Below are positions 1 to 12,084 of a DNA stretch of 64,000 bases, one piece after another (the stretch's first letter is position 1; each line of letters starts with the position of its first letter). The stretch is from Papaver somniferum. Its lineage: Eukaryota > Streptophyta > Magnoliopsida > Ranunculales > Papaveraceae. The notes beneath the pieces were generated by a model. It saw only the letters and a list, made by a program, of their open reading frames with translations, was not told the origin of the DNA and searched no databases. The position numbers were made by a program, and so were the translations under genes. The stretch lies in contig NC_039358.1 in the NCBI RefSeq assembly GCF_003573695.1, positions 235,055,560-235,119,559 on the forward strand, read 5' to 3'.

Positions 1-134
1 CAAAGGTCCTTCGGAACTTATCTAAGAATCTAATTCAGAATGAAACGATAGATAAGAAATGAAACTTTATATCTAGCTAATACTAATAACTATAGAAAAC
101 AGGCAGCTTTACAGGAAAACTAACAGAAAATTAC

Positions 135-2246
135 CTTGTATGAGTACCTAAGATTCACATCATCATCCTGGTACTGTGCAGTGCAAATTCCATTCAGAAA
201 CTGTCCTTTCACAATCCCACTAACTGACAGCACTTTCTTGAGTTCCTCGGCCTCTTCTTCTCTTTCCTCCAAGGAAACTTCACCGGCAGGAAATCTAAAG
301 GTTGCCCTTGGCTGCAGTCCAAATAGTAAAAATGAATAAACAAGCTTGCAACTTGAAATAAAGACAGAGGCGCTGATATGTCAAAGATAACAAGAAGCAT
401 ATAATAACAGGTTCACTCACCAAACCAACAGATGGAACAGCAGATGATAATTCGAGTTTATAGGAAGGATCCGGAAGACTTGCAACCATGGCCACCTCTC
501 CTTGTTGTGCCTACGAAAGAATAACGAAAGAAGCTAAAATAACTAAAGGAAACAGATGAGCAGAGTATTGATTACAGCTACTTGCATTAAACAGTGACAT
601 AAACAAATATTTCACACTTAACGCAGCACTAAACATGGTTATGAAAGCGTTCAGATCACGTGCAGTTTATTCCAGAGTTGGTAATTAAGTCCCCACTCGT
701 GTTCACAACTACATTTTCATTGTCTTTCTCGAGCACTGAGTGACGAAACACCTTTACCTCAATTACAGGACTTAATTGTTGCATTTTCTTCACATATCCA
801 AACCTACAAATAATAGATAATAGTACGATACAAAGAGGATAACCTTAAGATGGGTGGGATAGATCTCGTGTAACACCTTTCTGGGTTTTCAATTCAATAT
901 TCTGTCTTGTATCACAACGATCTACATTACTTGGGTGCCGTAGGTGGTATATCTATGTGGACACTAAAATATGAATAACAATCAACCATATCAGGATAGC
1001 TTTTTAGCTTTTTAAATAGCTTTACATGGTTCCTATAAAACTATATTGATGATCGAATTGGTCGCAATAAATTAAGAACAATTCAAGCACAAGTACTAGC
1101 AAGATTAGACTCTTGAGTAAAGCCATAATAGAGACAATAACACGTATATTTGTACCACAAGAAACACGCACCTTCCTATGATGATACCTGAATAGATAGG
1201 TACTACCGAAGTTAATACAAGAGATAACAGATTTGTTATCATCAAGCGTACATGACAAACAAAAAGATGTCGTCGAACATCTTATACAAAACGATTTAGG
1301 CTCCCCAACTTGATATTTCTGGAATATAACTTGTCTTAGCAGACGAATTGAAATCATTATCCCAATAGAATGCAACCCAACCAAATAGTCAACAGTATAT
1401 TTAATCATGAACTTTCGACGCAATAACATAGTTTCCTAGAAACAGTAAGCATCCCACAATTCAAATAAAAAGACCAGTCACCATCGAGGAATAATCACTA
1501 ACAATCAAGTTACTATCGCAGTCTCCACATTGGCAACTCAGATAAAAAAAAATGAAACAATTCATTAACACCGCAGGGAATTTAGATTTACAACATACAA
1601 TGTACACTTAGAACCAAGTCATTCTCAGCAGAATTGGGCATTTTTCTGACATGACCTAAACTACTCATTCCTGATACTTCCAGAAAAAGCAAAAACTCAA
1701 TTTATTCACAAATTAACAACAACCCACATTCAAATTCCCAATTTCTCAACACAAAACAATCAAATCACCTAAAATTTCAACAAAAACTCACACCAATTTC
1801 ATCAAAAATACAGATACAGGAAAAAGGCAAAGCACACAAACCTTAACATCCTGAGAAGCTCTAAAACTCAACTTCTCCCCAACATTAAAATTACTCTTAA
1901 CAAAAGCATTCTTCTCTTCAACATCATATTGCAGAGACAAGTATTTTGAAACAAACCCAATTTGAGGATCAGAGATTTCACCATTCTTACTGTTGGAGAA
2001 AGAAAGTTTGAATTTAGCAAGGTTATCAAAAACCTTACAAGAAACTTTATTAAAGAATGATAAACTATCACTATCAAACTCTGAGGTTACTCTAATAGCT
2101 GGTCTTGGGAATGAAAAGGATGAATTGGTAATTGAACATTTAGGGGTTTTGGAGTCAACAACTACTACAGGTGATGGTGATGAAGGGATGGTTATGGTTG
2201 TTTGAGGAGGATTAGGGGTTGTTGTTGTTGGTGTTGAATCTACCAT
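135..2246 (-). CDS. OEP37: OEP37-like chloroplast outer envelope pore protein, 5' part (3 exons, gene runs off left edge)
   Basis: Three coding exons read cleanly on minus: 2246-1842 (135 codons, ATG at 2246), 510-421 (30 codons) and 311-135 (59 codons). All introns are GT-AG and phase 0; the 1.3 kb first intron spans 511-1841. The predicted protein carries RVTSEFDSDSL, NKVSCK-FDNLAK, YDVEEKNAF, YKLELSSAVP and RATFRFPAGEVSL, which match plant OEP37, a beta-barrel cation channel of the chloroplast outer envelope. The 224 residues seen are roughly two thirds of the usual ~340; the remaining exons lie beyond position 1. The first ~45 residues are a Pro/Thr/Ser-rich low-complexity leader, as in relatives. 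No stop or frameshift is visible, so this is the best candidate for a live gene here. tRNA-Ile lies about 180 bp upstream on the same strand. A decayed second copy of its 5' end is at 29610-30110. The family call is from remembered OEP37 sequence, not a search. Confidence 0.9.
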
Positions 2247-2407
2247 GGTTAGGGTTTGGTTCTGTGTTCTCTCTCTCTTCTGAGTGAGAGAGTGAAAAGA
2301 GAAGAGATTTGGTTTTTGGATTTTTTGTGTGTTGTGAAAAATGAGGCGGAATTATTGAGGTGGAAAATAGTGATGTTTGGTAGAGAGATATACTGGAGAC
2401 AGAAAGG

Positions 2408-2424
2408 AAAAAAAAAAAAAAAAA
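2408..2424 (-). terminator. RNA polymerase III T-run terminator of tRNA-Ile
   Basis: A run of 17 A on plus reads as 17 T on minus. It begins 6 nt after the tRNA 3' end, the normal place for Pol III termination. Confidence 0.8.
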
Positions 2425-2430
2425 GCAAAG

Positions 2431-2504
2431 TGGCCCATGCAGGTCTCGAACCTGCGACCTTCGCGTTATTAGCACGACGCTCTAACCAGCTGAGCTAATG
2501 GGCC
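2431..2504 (-). tRNA. trnI-AAU: tRNA-Ile (anticodon AAU)
   Basis: The reverse complement folds as a complete cloverleaf. The acceptor stem GGCCCAT pairs with ATGGGCC and discriminator A follows. The D-arm A box is TAGCTCAGCTGG. The anticodon loop CTAATAA places AAT at 34-36. The T arm is GCAGGTTCGAGACCTGC (B box GGTTCGAGACC). There is no intron, and the length is 74 nt without CCA. The strand is fixed by the A and B boxes and by a long T run just downstream. Confidence 0.96.
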
Positions 2505-2859
2505 CGAATTATTTAAAATTGAATACAATATATAATGTAGGCGTTCTTGTGACTCAGTTTCCAGGACCAAGGATATCTACCAGGAGGCGGGGTACATTTT
2601 ATAGACTTCGATCAACTCAGTTTCTACCAGAACCCCTTTTGGCAATGTTGGAATATCTTAGGCAACGTTTTAAATTCTGCGCAATTTTAGGTAGCAGATT
2701 TTGGGTCACGTCTTAGGAGGCAATTTTTGGGGAACTTTGAGTCACACGTTTGGTCATGGTGTTAGCCTACAGGCTATATAGGCTTATTTTCAGTTGCTTG
2801 TTATATTTTACTCATGAGATAAGCTTTAGTACGGTTGGAGAAGGATTGCAATGTTGGTT
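2505..2859. other. Intergenic stretch with no recognisable gene
   Basis: AT-rich DNA. Short phrases of the type TTTTGGGTCAC/GAGTCAC recur here and again around 31900-32420, suggesting decayed repeat DNA. No coding similarity was seen in six frames. Confidence 0.4.
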
Positions 2860-3690
2860 TTTGGATCATCAGTTACATTTTATGTCATATGGACATTTTT
2901 AGATCACCAGTGGAGATACAACTAAAATGTAAGTTTTGAGTCGTGCATTGATTTTGGGTGCGATACAATATTTTTCCCACAAGTGATTTTGGGCACAACC
3001 CATCTAGATCTGATATATGAAAATGAAAGTATCTTGAACTTTTTCTTTTGCAGATCATGTTACCTTCTTTGGTTCATGTTCTACCTAACTAAAATATGAG
3101 AAGGATATTAAACTAAATAACCGTTTCTTATTTCATTACATCCATAAGAAAAGAAAAGAAAAAGAACACTTATTTCACTGGCAGCCAAACCGATGCTACT
3201 TATAACGCAGCTAAGGATCACGTTTGCGACATTGTGAACAACCTTTCTTAAACTCTTGAACACGCGGCCATGCTACTTGTTCTTGGGTAATTGGTTATTG
3301 TGGAAATCTCGATGCTACTTGTTCTTGGGTAATTGGTTATTGTGGAAATCTCGAAACTCGGTATGGAACTCGACCACTCGATAACAACCACCCATTCTTT
3401 CACTGTTATTTTAGTTCACTCCAACGTCTTAAAGCAAATTGATTAAATTGTTTATGTAGCTTATAGAAGCAAAATGAACTGAAGATCTCACACTCACAAA
3501 CAAATTTAGCCTAATTTAGTTTTTGCGTTTGCGTTTGAGTTTCGTTTTGACTATAAATACATGAATTAGTTCTCCACTTTGTAAAGCATATATGTGTACA
3601 AATTGGATGACATAAAAGCATCCACAAATCAAATGAATTACGTTAGTCATCAAAAATATATGGCAATACCATGAAGATACTTACGCATGC
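2860..3690 (+). repeat. Copy A of the triplicated VIM-derived unit, 5' part (continues 8357-8971, then 21898-22480)
   Basis: This segment aligns by eye with 22650-23370 and 33730-34226. Shared landmarks are the phrase CACTGTTATTTTAGT at 3400, 23099 and 33893, a TATA-like ACTATAAATAC with a downstream CACTTTGTAAAG, GGATGACATAAAAG, and TTAGTCATCAAAAA. The layout of a TATA box followed by a transcribed-looking leader suggests a promoter. A Copia element interrupts it at 3691, and the sequence resumes at 8357 in register with copy B. Because copy B continues into ORTHRUS/VIM PHD-finger relics, I infer that the whole unit was a VIM-type gene with its promoter. Confidence 0.65.
3270..3353. repeat. 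Perfect 42-bp tandem duplication
   Basis: Two identical 42-bp units (3270-3311 and 3312-3353) beginning ATGCTACTTGTTCTTGG. Copies B and C of this segment have a single unit, so the duplication is private to copy A and recent. Confidence 0.9.
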
Positions 3691-3934
3691 TGTTAAGCAT
3701 TACACCTCATCTGCTAATAACTAGCAACTGAACCATCTACCGAACTGTGGATAGACCTAATGACCGAGTATTCTGTGGCTAGTCTTACGGATCTCTTGTT
3801 AGCTTTATTATAGCATCTGATGCTTTTGAATAAGTGGAATGAGTTGTAAAAACTTCTGTAATCACTCATATAAATATCAATGCATCTCCACAGTTTCAAG
3901 TGTGGAAGTATTCTACCAAATATCTTTTCTAACT
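3691..3934 (+). repeat. 5' LTR of the Copia element
   Basis: 244 bp, matched to 8113-8356 with scattered substitutions. It holds the sequence CATATAAATATCAATGC, likely the LTR promoter TATA region. Confidence 0.92.
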
Positions 3935-4010
3935 TGGTATCGACCTAGATCCAAGCTACGCTTCCAAAACCTAAAAAAAAACAAACAAAAAAAACCCTCA
4001 AAACCCTATC

Positions 4011-7000
4011 ATGACAACAACAACTCAACTCAGAAATGTTCAGATTCATCACCTGGTAACTCTGAAATTAACAGAAACAAATTACCCACTTTGGAAGACG
4101 CAGTTCAAGAGCATTCTCAAAGGCTATGGCTTAGCTGGTTTCATTAATGGAACAAAAACAGTACCACCAAAAACTTTACCCAATTCTACGGCTATTAACC
4201 CTGATTATACAACACATGAAGAGCAAGACTCCCTACTGGTTGGTTGGCTAAACTCAACCCTGTCTCCTGAAGTTTTAGGGGTTGTTAGAGATTTAGACAC
4301 TGCAAAGGAAGTATGGGATATGTTAGAAGCAGAATATGCTCCAAAAACAAAGTACCACCAGATGCATTTAAAGAAGCAACTCCATTCCTTGAACAAAGAT
4401 AATAAATCCCTCAAGGCTTATTTTAATGATGCTAAATCATTATTTGCACAACTTGCAGCTACAGACTATGTAGTTAATGCCGATGAGATGAAACAATCCA
4501 TTTGTAATGGATTGAACCAAAAATATGATCCAATAGTCACTTCATTGAGCACTGTCGGAGACTTGGATATGCAAACCTTTTATGCCCATCTTCTGACGTT
4601 TGATATGCGGCTCGTGAACCATCTCTCTACTATCCAACAACCCATAGCAAATGTAGCAGTTACAAACCGTGGCTCATCCATCAAATCTGCACCGAAGCAC
4701 TTCAACAATGCCAATCGTGGACAGTCTCACCATTACAACAACAATCCAGCGAATCGTAGTCCTCAGCAATCTCATAAAAAGTCACCGAAGTTTGACGAAC
4801 CCTGTTAAATCTGTAAGAAAGATAATCATCAGGCAACGCATTGTTGGTTTCGCTACAAACCAGACAACAATGCTCAACGACCACCAACAGCTTATATTGC
4901 TCTACCGTCAGCTGCACAAGGAAATCAATAGGTCACTGATACCGGTGCCACACATCATCTTACTGCAGATGTAAGAAATTTATTCATACCCCATGAGTAT
5001 GATGACACTGAAATGGTTCACGTTGGTAATGGTAATGCATTTGACATAGCTAATGTTGGTAATGCTTCATTTACATATAACTCAAGATCTTTTTGTTTAA
5101 ACAACATCTATCATGTCCCTCAGATAAAAACAAATCTGATGTCAGTCAGTCAGTTTTGTAAGGACAATAATGTGTTCTTTGAGTTTCATAAATATTATTT
5201 TCTTGTGAAGGAAAAGCTCTCGGGGATCACTCTGCTGCGAGGACTGAATAAAAATGGGTTGTACATGTTTGAAGGAGTTGACATGCTAGATCGTCCAGTA
5301 AAACCACAGGCACACATTTCATCTTCCTTCCCAATATGGAACCAAAGATTAGGGCATCCGATGCTAAAAACTGTTTCTCAAATTTGTTCTCAAAATTCAC
5401 TTTCAGTTTCCAATAAAAAGTTCAACTTTTGTCACTCTTGCCATCTTAGTAAAAGCAAGAGGTTGTCATTTTCTTTAAGTAATACTGTTTATGACAAACC
5501 TTTGAGTATGGTTGTGTCAGATATTTGGGTATCTCCCACAATATCTAGGTTTGGTTTTAGATATTATCTTCTCATATGGATGTGTTTTCTCATTACACTT
5601 GGGTTTTTCCACTTATCCAACGATCCGATGCTTACCAGACTTTCATTCAGTTTCATAAACTAGTTGAAAATCTAACAGAACACAAGATAAAAGTCTTCCA
5701 AAGTGATAATGCCTTAGAGTTCAAGAAACTAATAGCTTATCTAAATGAATCTGGTATTCAGACAGATTCTCATGTCCTCAAACCTCTCCACAGAATGGTT
5801 TAGATGAGCGTCGAATTCGACATGTCACTGAGTCTGGTTTATCGTTGTTGTTTCATGCTCATATGCCTAAAAGCTTTTAGGCTGATGCTTTTACTACGGC
5901 TTGCTATCTGATTAACAGATTACCAAAATCTGTTGTTGAACCTAAAACTCCGTTAGAACTTCTGTATGGCTTCAAACCAGACTATAAATTCCTTCGTGTT
6001 TTCGGCTACTTAGCTTATCCCTGTCTACGTCAGTATAATACCACAAAACTCGAACCCAGATCGCTTCCATGTGTCTTCTTAGGGTATAGTACCGCGCACA
6101 AGGGTTATCTATGTCTTCATCGAGAAACAAATAGGCTATATATCTAACGTCATGTACGTTTTGAAGAAGGTACCTTCCCATTTCAGTCTCTCAAGCAGAA
6201 GGATCCGAGGCCAGTACTGGTGTTTTGTTCTCTCCACCTTTCACTCGTACTACAACGACAACATCTGAAGCAGCTCTCTCAGATTCTACACCAGTGCACG
6301 TGCATTCAGATCAACATACTACACCAACTGCATCTTCAACACAGCATTCAGCCGCACATCCAGATATATCAGAAGATGTTAGTGCTGATAACTCTCTGCA
6401 ACTTCATCTGTGTCAGCAGCTGTGGAATATGATGATGTTTTTGCTCCAGCAGTCCAACCAGATGCTGTAAGGTATTCAATGGTAACAAGATCCCGGGATG
6501 GAATAGTGAAACCCATTAACAAACTGTGTTTAACAGCCTCTAAGCACCCTCTTACATAAGATGCGGCATATGCAGAACCTACTTGCTATAGTATGGCTTC
6601 AAAAATTCCACAGTGGAAGGCAGCAATGGATGTTCAAATTAATGCGCTGATTCGCAATGGAACCTATTCTATTGTTAAATACGAGAAAGGTATGAACGTT
6701 GTTGGTTGTAAATGGGTGTATCAGCTTAAGCAGAATCCTGATGGCAACATTGACAAACAAAAGGCTCGATTGATAGCAAAGGGCTACCACTAGCAAGAGG
6801 GTCTTGACTATGGCGAGACGTTTAGACCAGTTATTAAATCCTGCACAATTCGTTTGGTTCCGTCAATTGCTGTTATGAATAACTGGAATATAAAACAACT
6901 TGATGTGGAGAATGCACTTCTCTATGGTCAGTTGGAAGAAGAAGTTTACATGCGGCAGCCGGCTGGCTATGTTGATCCGGATAATCCAAATCATGTGTGA

Positions 7001-8062
7001 AAGCTGCATAGGTCGCTTTATGGACTTAAACAGGCGCCGAGGGCCTGGTTTTCTAAGCTAAGTAACTATTTGATACAGATAGGGTTTAAAGGCTCCATTG
7101 CAGATAGATCTCTTTATTATGAAGAGTAAATCTTCCATCACTTACGTGATGATTTATGTAGATGACATTATTGTCACGAGTTCAGATCCAACTCAAATTA
7201 ATCAGCTTATATCGGATATGTGAGTTGTTTTTGCCTTGAAAGATATGGGAGATTTGAGTTTTTTCTTGGGCATTGAGGTTCTGCGCCAAGACAAGCAGCT
7301 TGTTTTAACTCAAAGAAAATATGTCACTAATCTTGTAAACAAAACAAAGCTTTATGGGGTGAAGACTGTTTGCACACCGCTTGCTCCTAATGCAAAAATG
7401 CAGAAGATTGGAACTCAGAAATTTGAGGACCCTACTCTATACCGCAGTGTCGTTGGCGCATTGCAATATCTACATCTTACACGACCGGATATATCTGTTG
7501 CTGTCAAAAAGGTCTGTCAATACATGCATGACCCTTATGTTGAACACTGGGAATTAGTAAAGAGGATTCTGCGCTACCTTAAAAACACAATAGATTATGG
7601 ATTACATCTACGGTGTTCTACAGATATTTCCCTCCAAGCATATTCAGATGTTGATTGGGATGGGAGTTTGGATGACCGGCGTTGCACAAGTGGCTACTGC
7701 ATTTATTTTGAAGGCAATTTAATCTATTGGAGCGCTCGCAAGCAGAAACAATGTCCAAGTCAAGTACTGAGGCAGAGTATCGTGGAGTGGATATTGCGAC
7801 ATCTGAGCTAATCTGGATTCAGTCATTGCTGAAGGAGTTAGGAGTAACTCATTCTACTCCTATGATATGGTGTTATAACCTGGGAGCTACGTATCTCACT
7901 GCGAATCCAGTCTTTCATGCAAGGACGAAACATATCGAAATATACTATCATTTTGTCAGAGAACGAGTTGCTGACAAGACACTGCAAGTGAAATTTATTA
8001 GCTCAAAGGATCAACTGGCGGATATATTCACAAAAGGCTTGGCTGCACCGAGGTTCCAAGAT
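4011..8062 (+). pseudogene. Copia gag-pol polyprotein, disabled by stops and frameshifts
   Basis: The ATG at 4011 opens 265 codons of UBN2-type gag. A stop then falls inside the CCHC knuckle: C-stop-I-C, KKDNHQATHC near 4800, consistent with CAA to TAA. Next come protease DTGATHHLT (about 4935), the GAG-pre-integrase/integrase zinc finger H..H..CHSCH (5340-5460), the integrase core (5500-6190), RT from 6590 with YVDDIIVT near 7155, and RNase H from 7620 with AYSDVDWDG and SSTEAEYRG. At least six in-frame stops and several frame changes separate these blocks. The element cannot encode its own polyprotein. Several stops look like CAA/CAG to TAA/TAG changes. Confidence 0.92.
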
Positions 8063-8112
8063 ATACGTAACAAGTTGCATGTTCATCAGATGAAGTACAA
8101 CTTGAGGGGAGG

Positions 8113-8356
8113 TGTTAAGCATTCCACCTCAGCTGCTAATAACTCGCAACTGAACCATCGACCGAACTGTGGATAGACCTAATGACTGAGTATTCTGTAA
8201 CTATCCTTACAGATCTCTTGTTAGCTTTATTATAGCATCTGATGCTTTTGAATAAGTTGAATGAGTTGTAACAACTTCTGTAATCACTCATATAAATATC
8301 AATGCATCTCCACAGTTTCAAGTGTGGAAGTATTCTACCAAATATTTTTTCTAACT
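8113..8356 (+). repeat. 3' LTR of the Copia element
   Basis: 244 bp, directly repeated with 3691-3934 and preceded by the purine tract ending at 8112. The host sequence resumes at 8357. Confidence 0.92.
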
Positions 8357-8971
8357 CATGTCATAAACTAATCTTACACTAAGCAGATTAAAATGCAAAA
8401 CTGGAACTTTAGTTTGCAATTTTTTTTTAAATACCCTTCCCAAAACCATGACTTACCAACGCTAAAAATGTGTAGTTTCCATCACAATGGCTTAACTAAC
8501 CACTACAATTCAGAAAATTAATTATGCTATCATAGTGTTTGTCCATTACTAGGTTGTAGAGAAAAATAACTTACTCTGTTCACCGTAGAATAGTGCTTGC
8601 TCTGAAGTGTAGATTGTTAATTAGTCGCTGGTAGTTTTTGGGTGCAAAACAATATCTTTACCACGAGGCGACCCATTTTAAGTTAAGCACATTCAAATTT
8701 CTTGCAGATCTTGTTGAAAATTGGAACAAGGTTTAGAATGCATTTGGCATAAAAATCATATGGTAATATCAAGGAATTACTCGGGTATCGTACCCGTAAG
8801 CCATAGGCCCCGTAGTGATACACCAGTCTTGCATCTTTTTTTTTTCTTTTTTCTGAAAGAAAACTGTTTTAGGGGATGCATGCTGCATGATTTTTGTTTC
8901 AGATCCGACAAGAAAACTGTCCTCAGTGGTAAAGACCGTGTTTTACTGGTGATCACTAAGAAGTTCTTTCT
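8357..8971 (+). repeat. Copy A of the VIM-derived unit, middle part
   Basis: Continues the host sequence after the Copia insertion and parallels 23371-23960. Shared phrases include AAGCCATAGGCCC, GACAAGAAAACTGT and GTGTTTTACTGGTGATC. It breaks off at TTCTTAG (8971), where a LINE poly(A) end abuts. Copy B continues with GCACCTGAAGAAG at the same point. Positions 8870-8971 match the left arm of the VIM inverted repeat. Confidence 0.65.
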
Positions 8972-10091
8972 TAGTTTTTTTTTTGATCAACAAAACGATA
9001 TAATTTTATATATAGAAAAAATTACATGACAGAAACAACTTTAAAACAGGTCAAACGAAACTATTTCCTAACTGTTTCTTCCCATTTGAAGACTAGTTCT
9101 TCGAACCTTACATTCTTGAGATCGTGAGAAGAACAAAACCAGTACAAAATGATAGCTTTTATGTCTAAAATAATACTATGTACATCCTTATCGCTTGCCT
9201 CTTCGTAGAACATCTGGCTGTTACGTTCTTTCCACAAGGTCCAACAAACTGCATATGGTAAAACTTCCCACATGTAATTGCCATTATCAAAAAATAATTT
9301 CCTGTTAAAACCCTTGTAGAGATCCTTTATATATCCACATTGAACCCAACCTATCCAAAAACTAACAAAAAAAGTATTTCATATCTCGGCTGCAACCTTG
9401 CAGTGAATAAGCAAATGGTCGATGGTTTCAGACTCCTCTTTACACATACAACAACGATTAACTAATATTCTTCCTCTTGTAGCTAAATTGTCTTGTGTTA
9501 GTATGGAATTATGATGTACCAGTCATGTGAAAAAACACACTTTTGTTGGTACATTATTATTCCACACAACATTCCTAGGGAAAACAAATGAAGCTTCAAG
9601 ACTGTGTAGAGCCGAATAACATGAACTTACCATGAATTCCGTCCTTTGTACATTTCCAGTGCCTAGTGTCATCTTCCAATGTGGTGTGTAAAGTTGAATC
9701 TGATTAGTCATATTTGATGCTTCCGTAATTTCAATATCAGTCAACCTCCTCCTCAAATCCAAATTCCAATTAACTTGGCCATTCCCATCTAAAGAGTAAA
9801 ACTGTCTCACAGTGTGATGTTTTTTCCTGGAAACTCTGAAAAGGTTTGGATAAGTGACTTGTAAGGTCTCGTCACCCAACCAATGGTATTAACAAAAGAG
9901 AGTTCTGTTTCCTTTGCCCACTTTGTAGATAATCCCTTCCTTAAACTTTGCCATCCTATTGCAGACCCCCCGCCAAATGCTATTCCCATAAGGAAGTTTT
10001 GGAATTTTGGTATCCCATCCTAAAAAAGCAGCACCATACTTCTCTTTGATTAGCATTCTCCACTTCGCATCTTGTTCCAAAGAATACCTCT
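8972..10091 (-). mobile_element. LINE (L1-type) 3' fragment: zinc-binding and C-terminal part of pol
   Basis: On minus, from 10091 down to a poly(A) stretch (T run at about 8972-8983). The translated pieces are typical of the region after the plant LINE reverse transcriptase: SLEQDAKWRMLIKEKYG, GNSIWRGVCNRM, then a zf-RVT-like CCMCKEESETIDHLLIHC and FWIGW. The sequence ends EELVFKWEETVRK-stop at 9061. A few stops and frame changes break it. EN and RT domains are absent. The 5' end abuts the gypsy polyprotein near 10091, so one or both elements were truncated there. No target duplication was found. Confidence 0.85.
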
Positions 10092-12084
10092 ACAACTGCC
10101 TCATATTCGATTTCATTGTTTGTGGATGCGAACTCTAACCTGAATGAGCAAACCATTCGCGCTCCTTCTGGTGAAATAAAGACAACACCTATACCATTTC
10201 CTTCTCCATTAGACGATCCATCCACCAGTATATCCCATCTTTTTGAATTCCGATATGTTAGTAAATCTTTAAGATTTCTATGTTCCTCCTCCACGTCCAT
10301 CATATCTTCTACATATTCATCTTCCTCCAAAGGAAATTCGGCCAGGAACTCTGCGATGATTTGTGACTTTGGCCAATATAGTACTTCAAAACCGATTTCA
10401 AAATTTCCCAATTGAGCATTCCATCTTTCAATTTTCCCTGATCTTTTAGAATTTTTCATAGCAGGCTCAATTGGTACCTTTGTTAATACCTTAATCTTAT
10501 GAGCCTGAAAATAAATGCGAAGTTTAAAGGACGCATACACGAGTGCGAGAATTAGTTTTTCAATCTTTGAATAATTCTTCTCCGCTGAATTGTACGTTTT
10601 GCTGATATAATATATTTGTTTTTCTACCCCTTGATCCAAACATAACAATACCGCGCTTAGAGCACATGGTGTTGATGCCAAATACAACAACAATTCTTCT
10701 CCTGGCTTTGCTTCTTTCGTAATAGATAAATTCATTAAGTAATTTTTGATGCTTTGTAATGCTCTGTCACATTCCTCTGTCCACTCAAATTTTGCTCCCT
10801 TCTTTAATATGTTGAAAAAGTGTTTACATTTGTCCGAAGAACGTGAAATAAATCTTCTCATTGAAGCTATTAATCCGTTTAACTTTTGAACATCCTTCAC
10901 CGTTGTTGGAAGTGTCATATCTCTAATCGCTTGTACCTTATCTGGATCAACTTCTATTCCCTTCTTAGAGACTATATAACCCAAAATTTTTCTTGATGAT
11001 ACTCCGAAAACACATTTTTCTGGATTCACCTTGATATTGAATTTTCGCATCTGCTCAAAGATTTCTCTTAAATTATCAACATGATCTTCCACCTCTTTGC
11101 TCTTTACTAACATGTCATCGACATAGACCTCTACTGTTTTATGTATCCATTTCTCAAACACCTTTTCTACCATTCGCTGATACGTCGCACCCGCATTCTT
11201 CAATCCAAAAGGAATTTTCGTATAGCAGTATAATCCTCGGGGTGCGAAAAAAGCGGTATGCTCTTGATGTTCTTCAGCCAGAGGAATTTGATTATAACCT
11301 TTATACCCATCTAAAAATGAGATTCCATCATTTCCTGAAGCCGATTCTACCATTTGTGGAATATATGGTAAAGGATAATTGTCTTTCGGACATGCTTTGT
11401 TTAAATCACTGAAGTCTATGCAAATTCTTATTCCCTTGTTCTTTTTTGGCACCACCACCATGTTTGCTATCCATTCTGGATATTTTGCTGGTCTTATGAT
11501 CCCTGCCTCTAACATTTTTGTAACTCTGTTTCTATTTGAGGATGATATGTTGTTGCGATCTTTCATATTCTTTGTTTAAATGGCTTTGCATTCTTTTTAA
11601 TATCCAGTTTATGGAATGCAACAGACGAATCTATTCCTGGCATTTCTTCCATACTCCATGCGAAGACATCATTATATTCACGCAAGATGTTTATTTTTTC
11701 TTCTTCTTCTTCTTCTTCTTCTTTATCCATCTTAGTTCCAATTTTCAGTATTTTTGGTTCTTCTTCTGTACCAACATTCACTTCTTTCGTCGGCTCTACT
11801 GCAGTGAAATTCGCTTTTGGTTCTCCCATCGGTGTTGACTCCTTAATATCTTGAATTGGTTCACCTTCCTTCTTTGGTATCTCTCTCGGTATTCCTTTTC
11901 CTTCCTTCGCTCTAATCATGTATATCCGGAATTCTTCTTCTTTTCTTAATTCCTTTGTTTTTCTCCAGCCATTCTTTCGCTTCTTTGCGCGTCCTTCATA
12001 ATTTTTTACATCTACCTGATGACATATCTTCGCACTTGGAATATCTCCTCTAATTTCACCTATTCCACTTGGAATTGGGAATCT
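10092..12084 (-). pseudogene. Ty3/gypsy (Tat-like) pol remnant: RT, RNase H, start of second RNase H
   Basis: Minus-strand polyprotein in two frames. At 11919-11563 there is a linker with an eight-Glu run ending PFKQRI. After a frameshift at ~11565, the RT follows: ICIDFSDLNKACPKDNYPLP, GLKNAGATYQRMV, VYVDDMLVKS. Then come the gypsy RNase H and a further RNase H beginning WDILVDGSSNGEGNGIG, which resembles the archaeal-type extra RNase H of the Tat/Ogre lineage. Reading stops at the LINE junction, so integrase and the 3' LTR are missing. The upstream protease continues across the nested insertion at 20742-21128. Confidence 0.9.

Larger units (their letters stand above)
3691..8356 (+). mobile_element. 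Ty1/Copia LTR retrotransposon, complete but inactive
   Basis: Two 244-bp LTRs (3691-3934 and 8113-8356) both start TGTTAAGCATT and end CTAACT. The left LTR is followed at once by a tRNA-Met-type primer site TGGTATCGACCT. The right LTR is preceded by a polypurine tract GAGGGGAGG. Flanking 5-bp target duplications are CATGC (3686) and CATGT (8357). The related host copy at 23366 has the unoccupied site CATGCCATAAA, which confirms the insertion point. Internal domains run gag, protease, integrase, RT, RNase H: the Copia order. LTR differences and many stops mark it as old. Confidence 0.93.

Noticed and set aside
1022..1429. 135-codon minus ORF inside OEP37 intron 1
   Set aside because: No domain, composition of intron DNA, and lies between well-defined splice sites.
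11536..11838. Plus-strand ORF with Phe-rich runs
   Set aside because: Antisense of the Glu-rich linker of the gypsy polyprotein.
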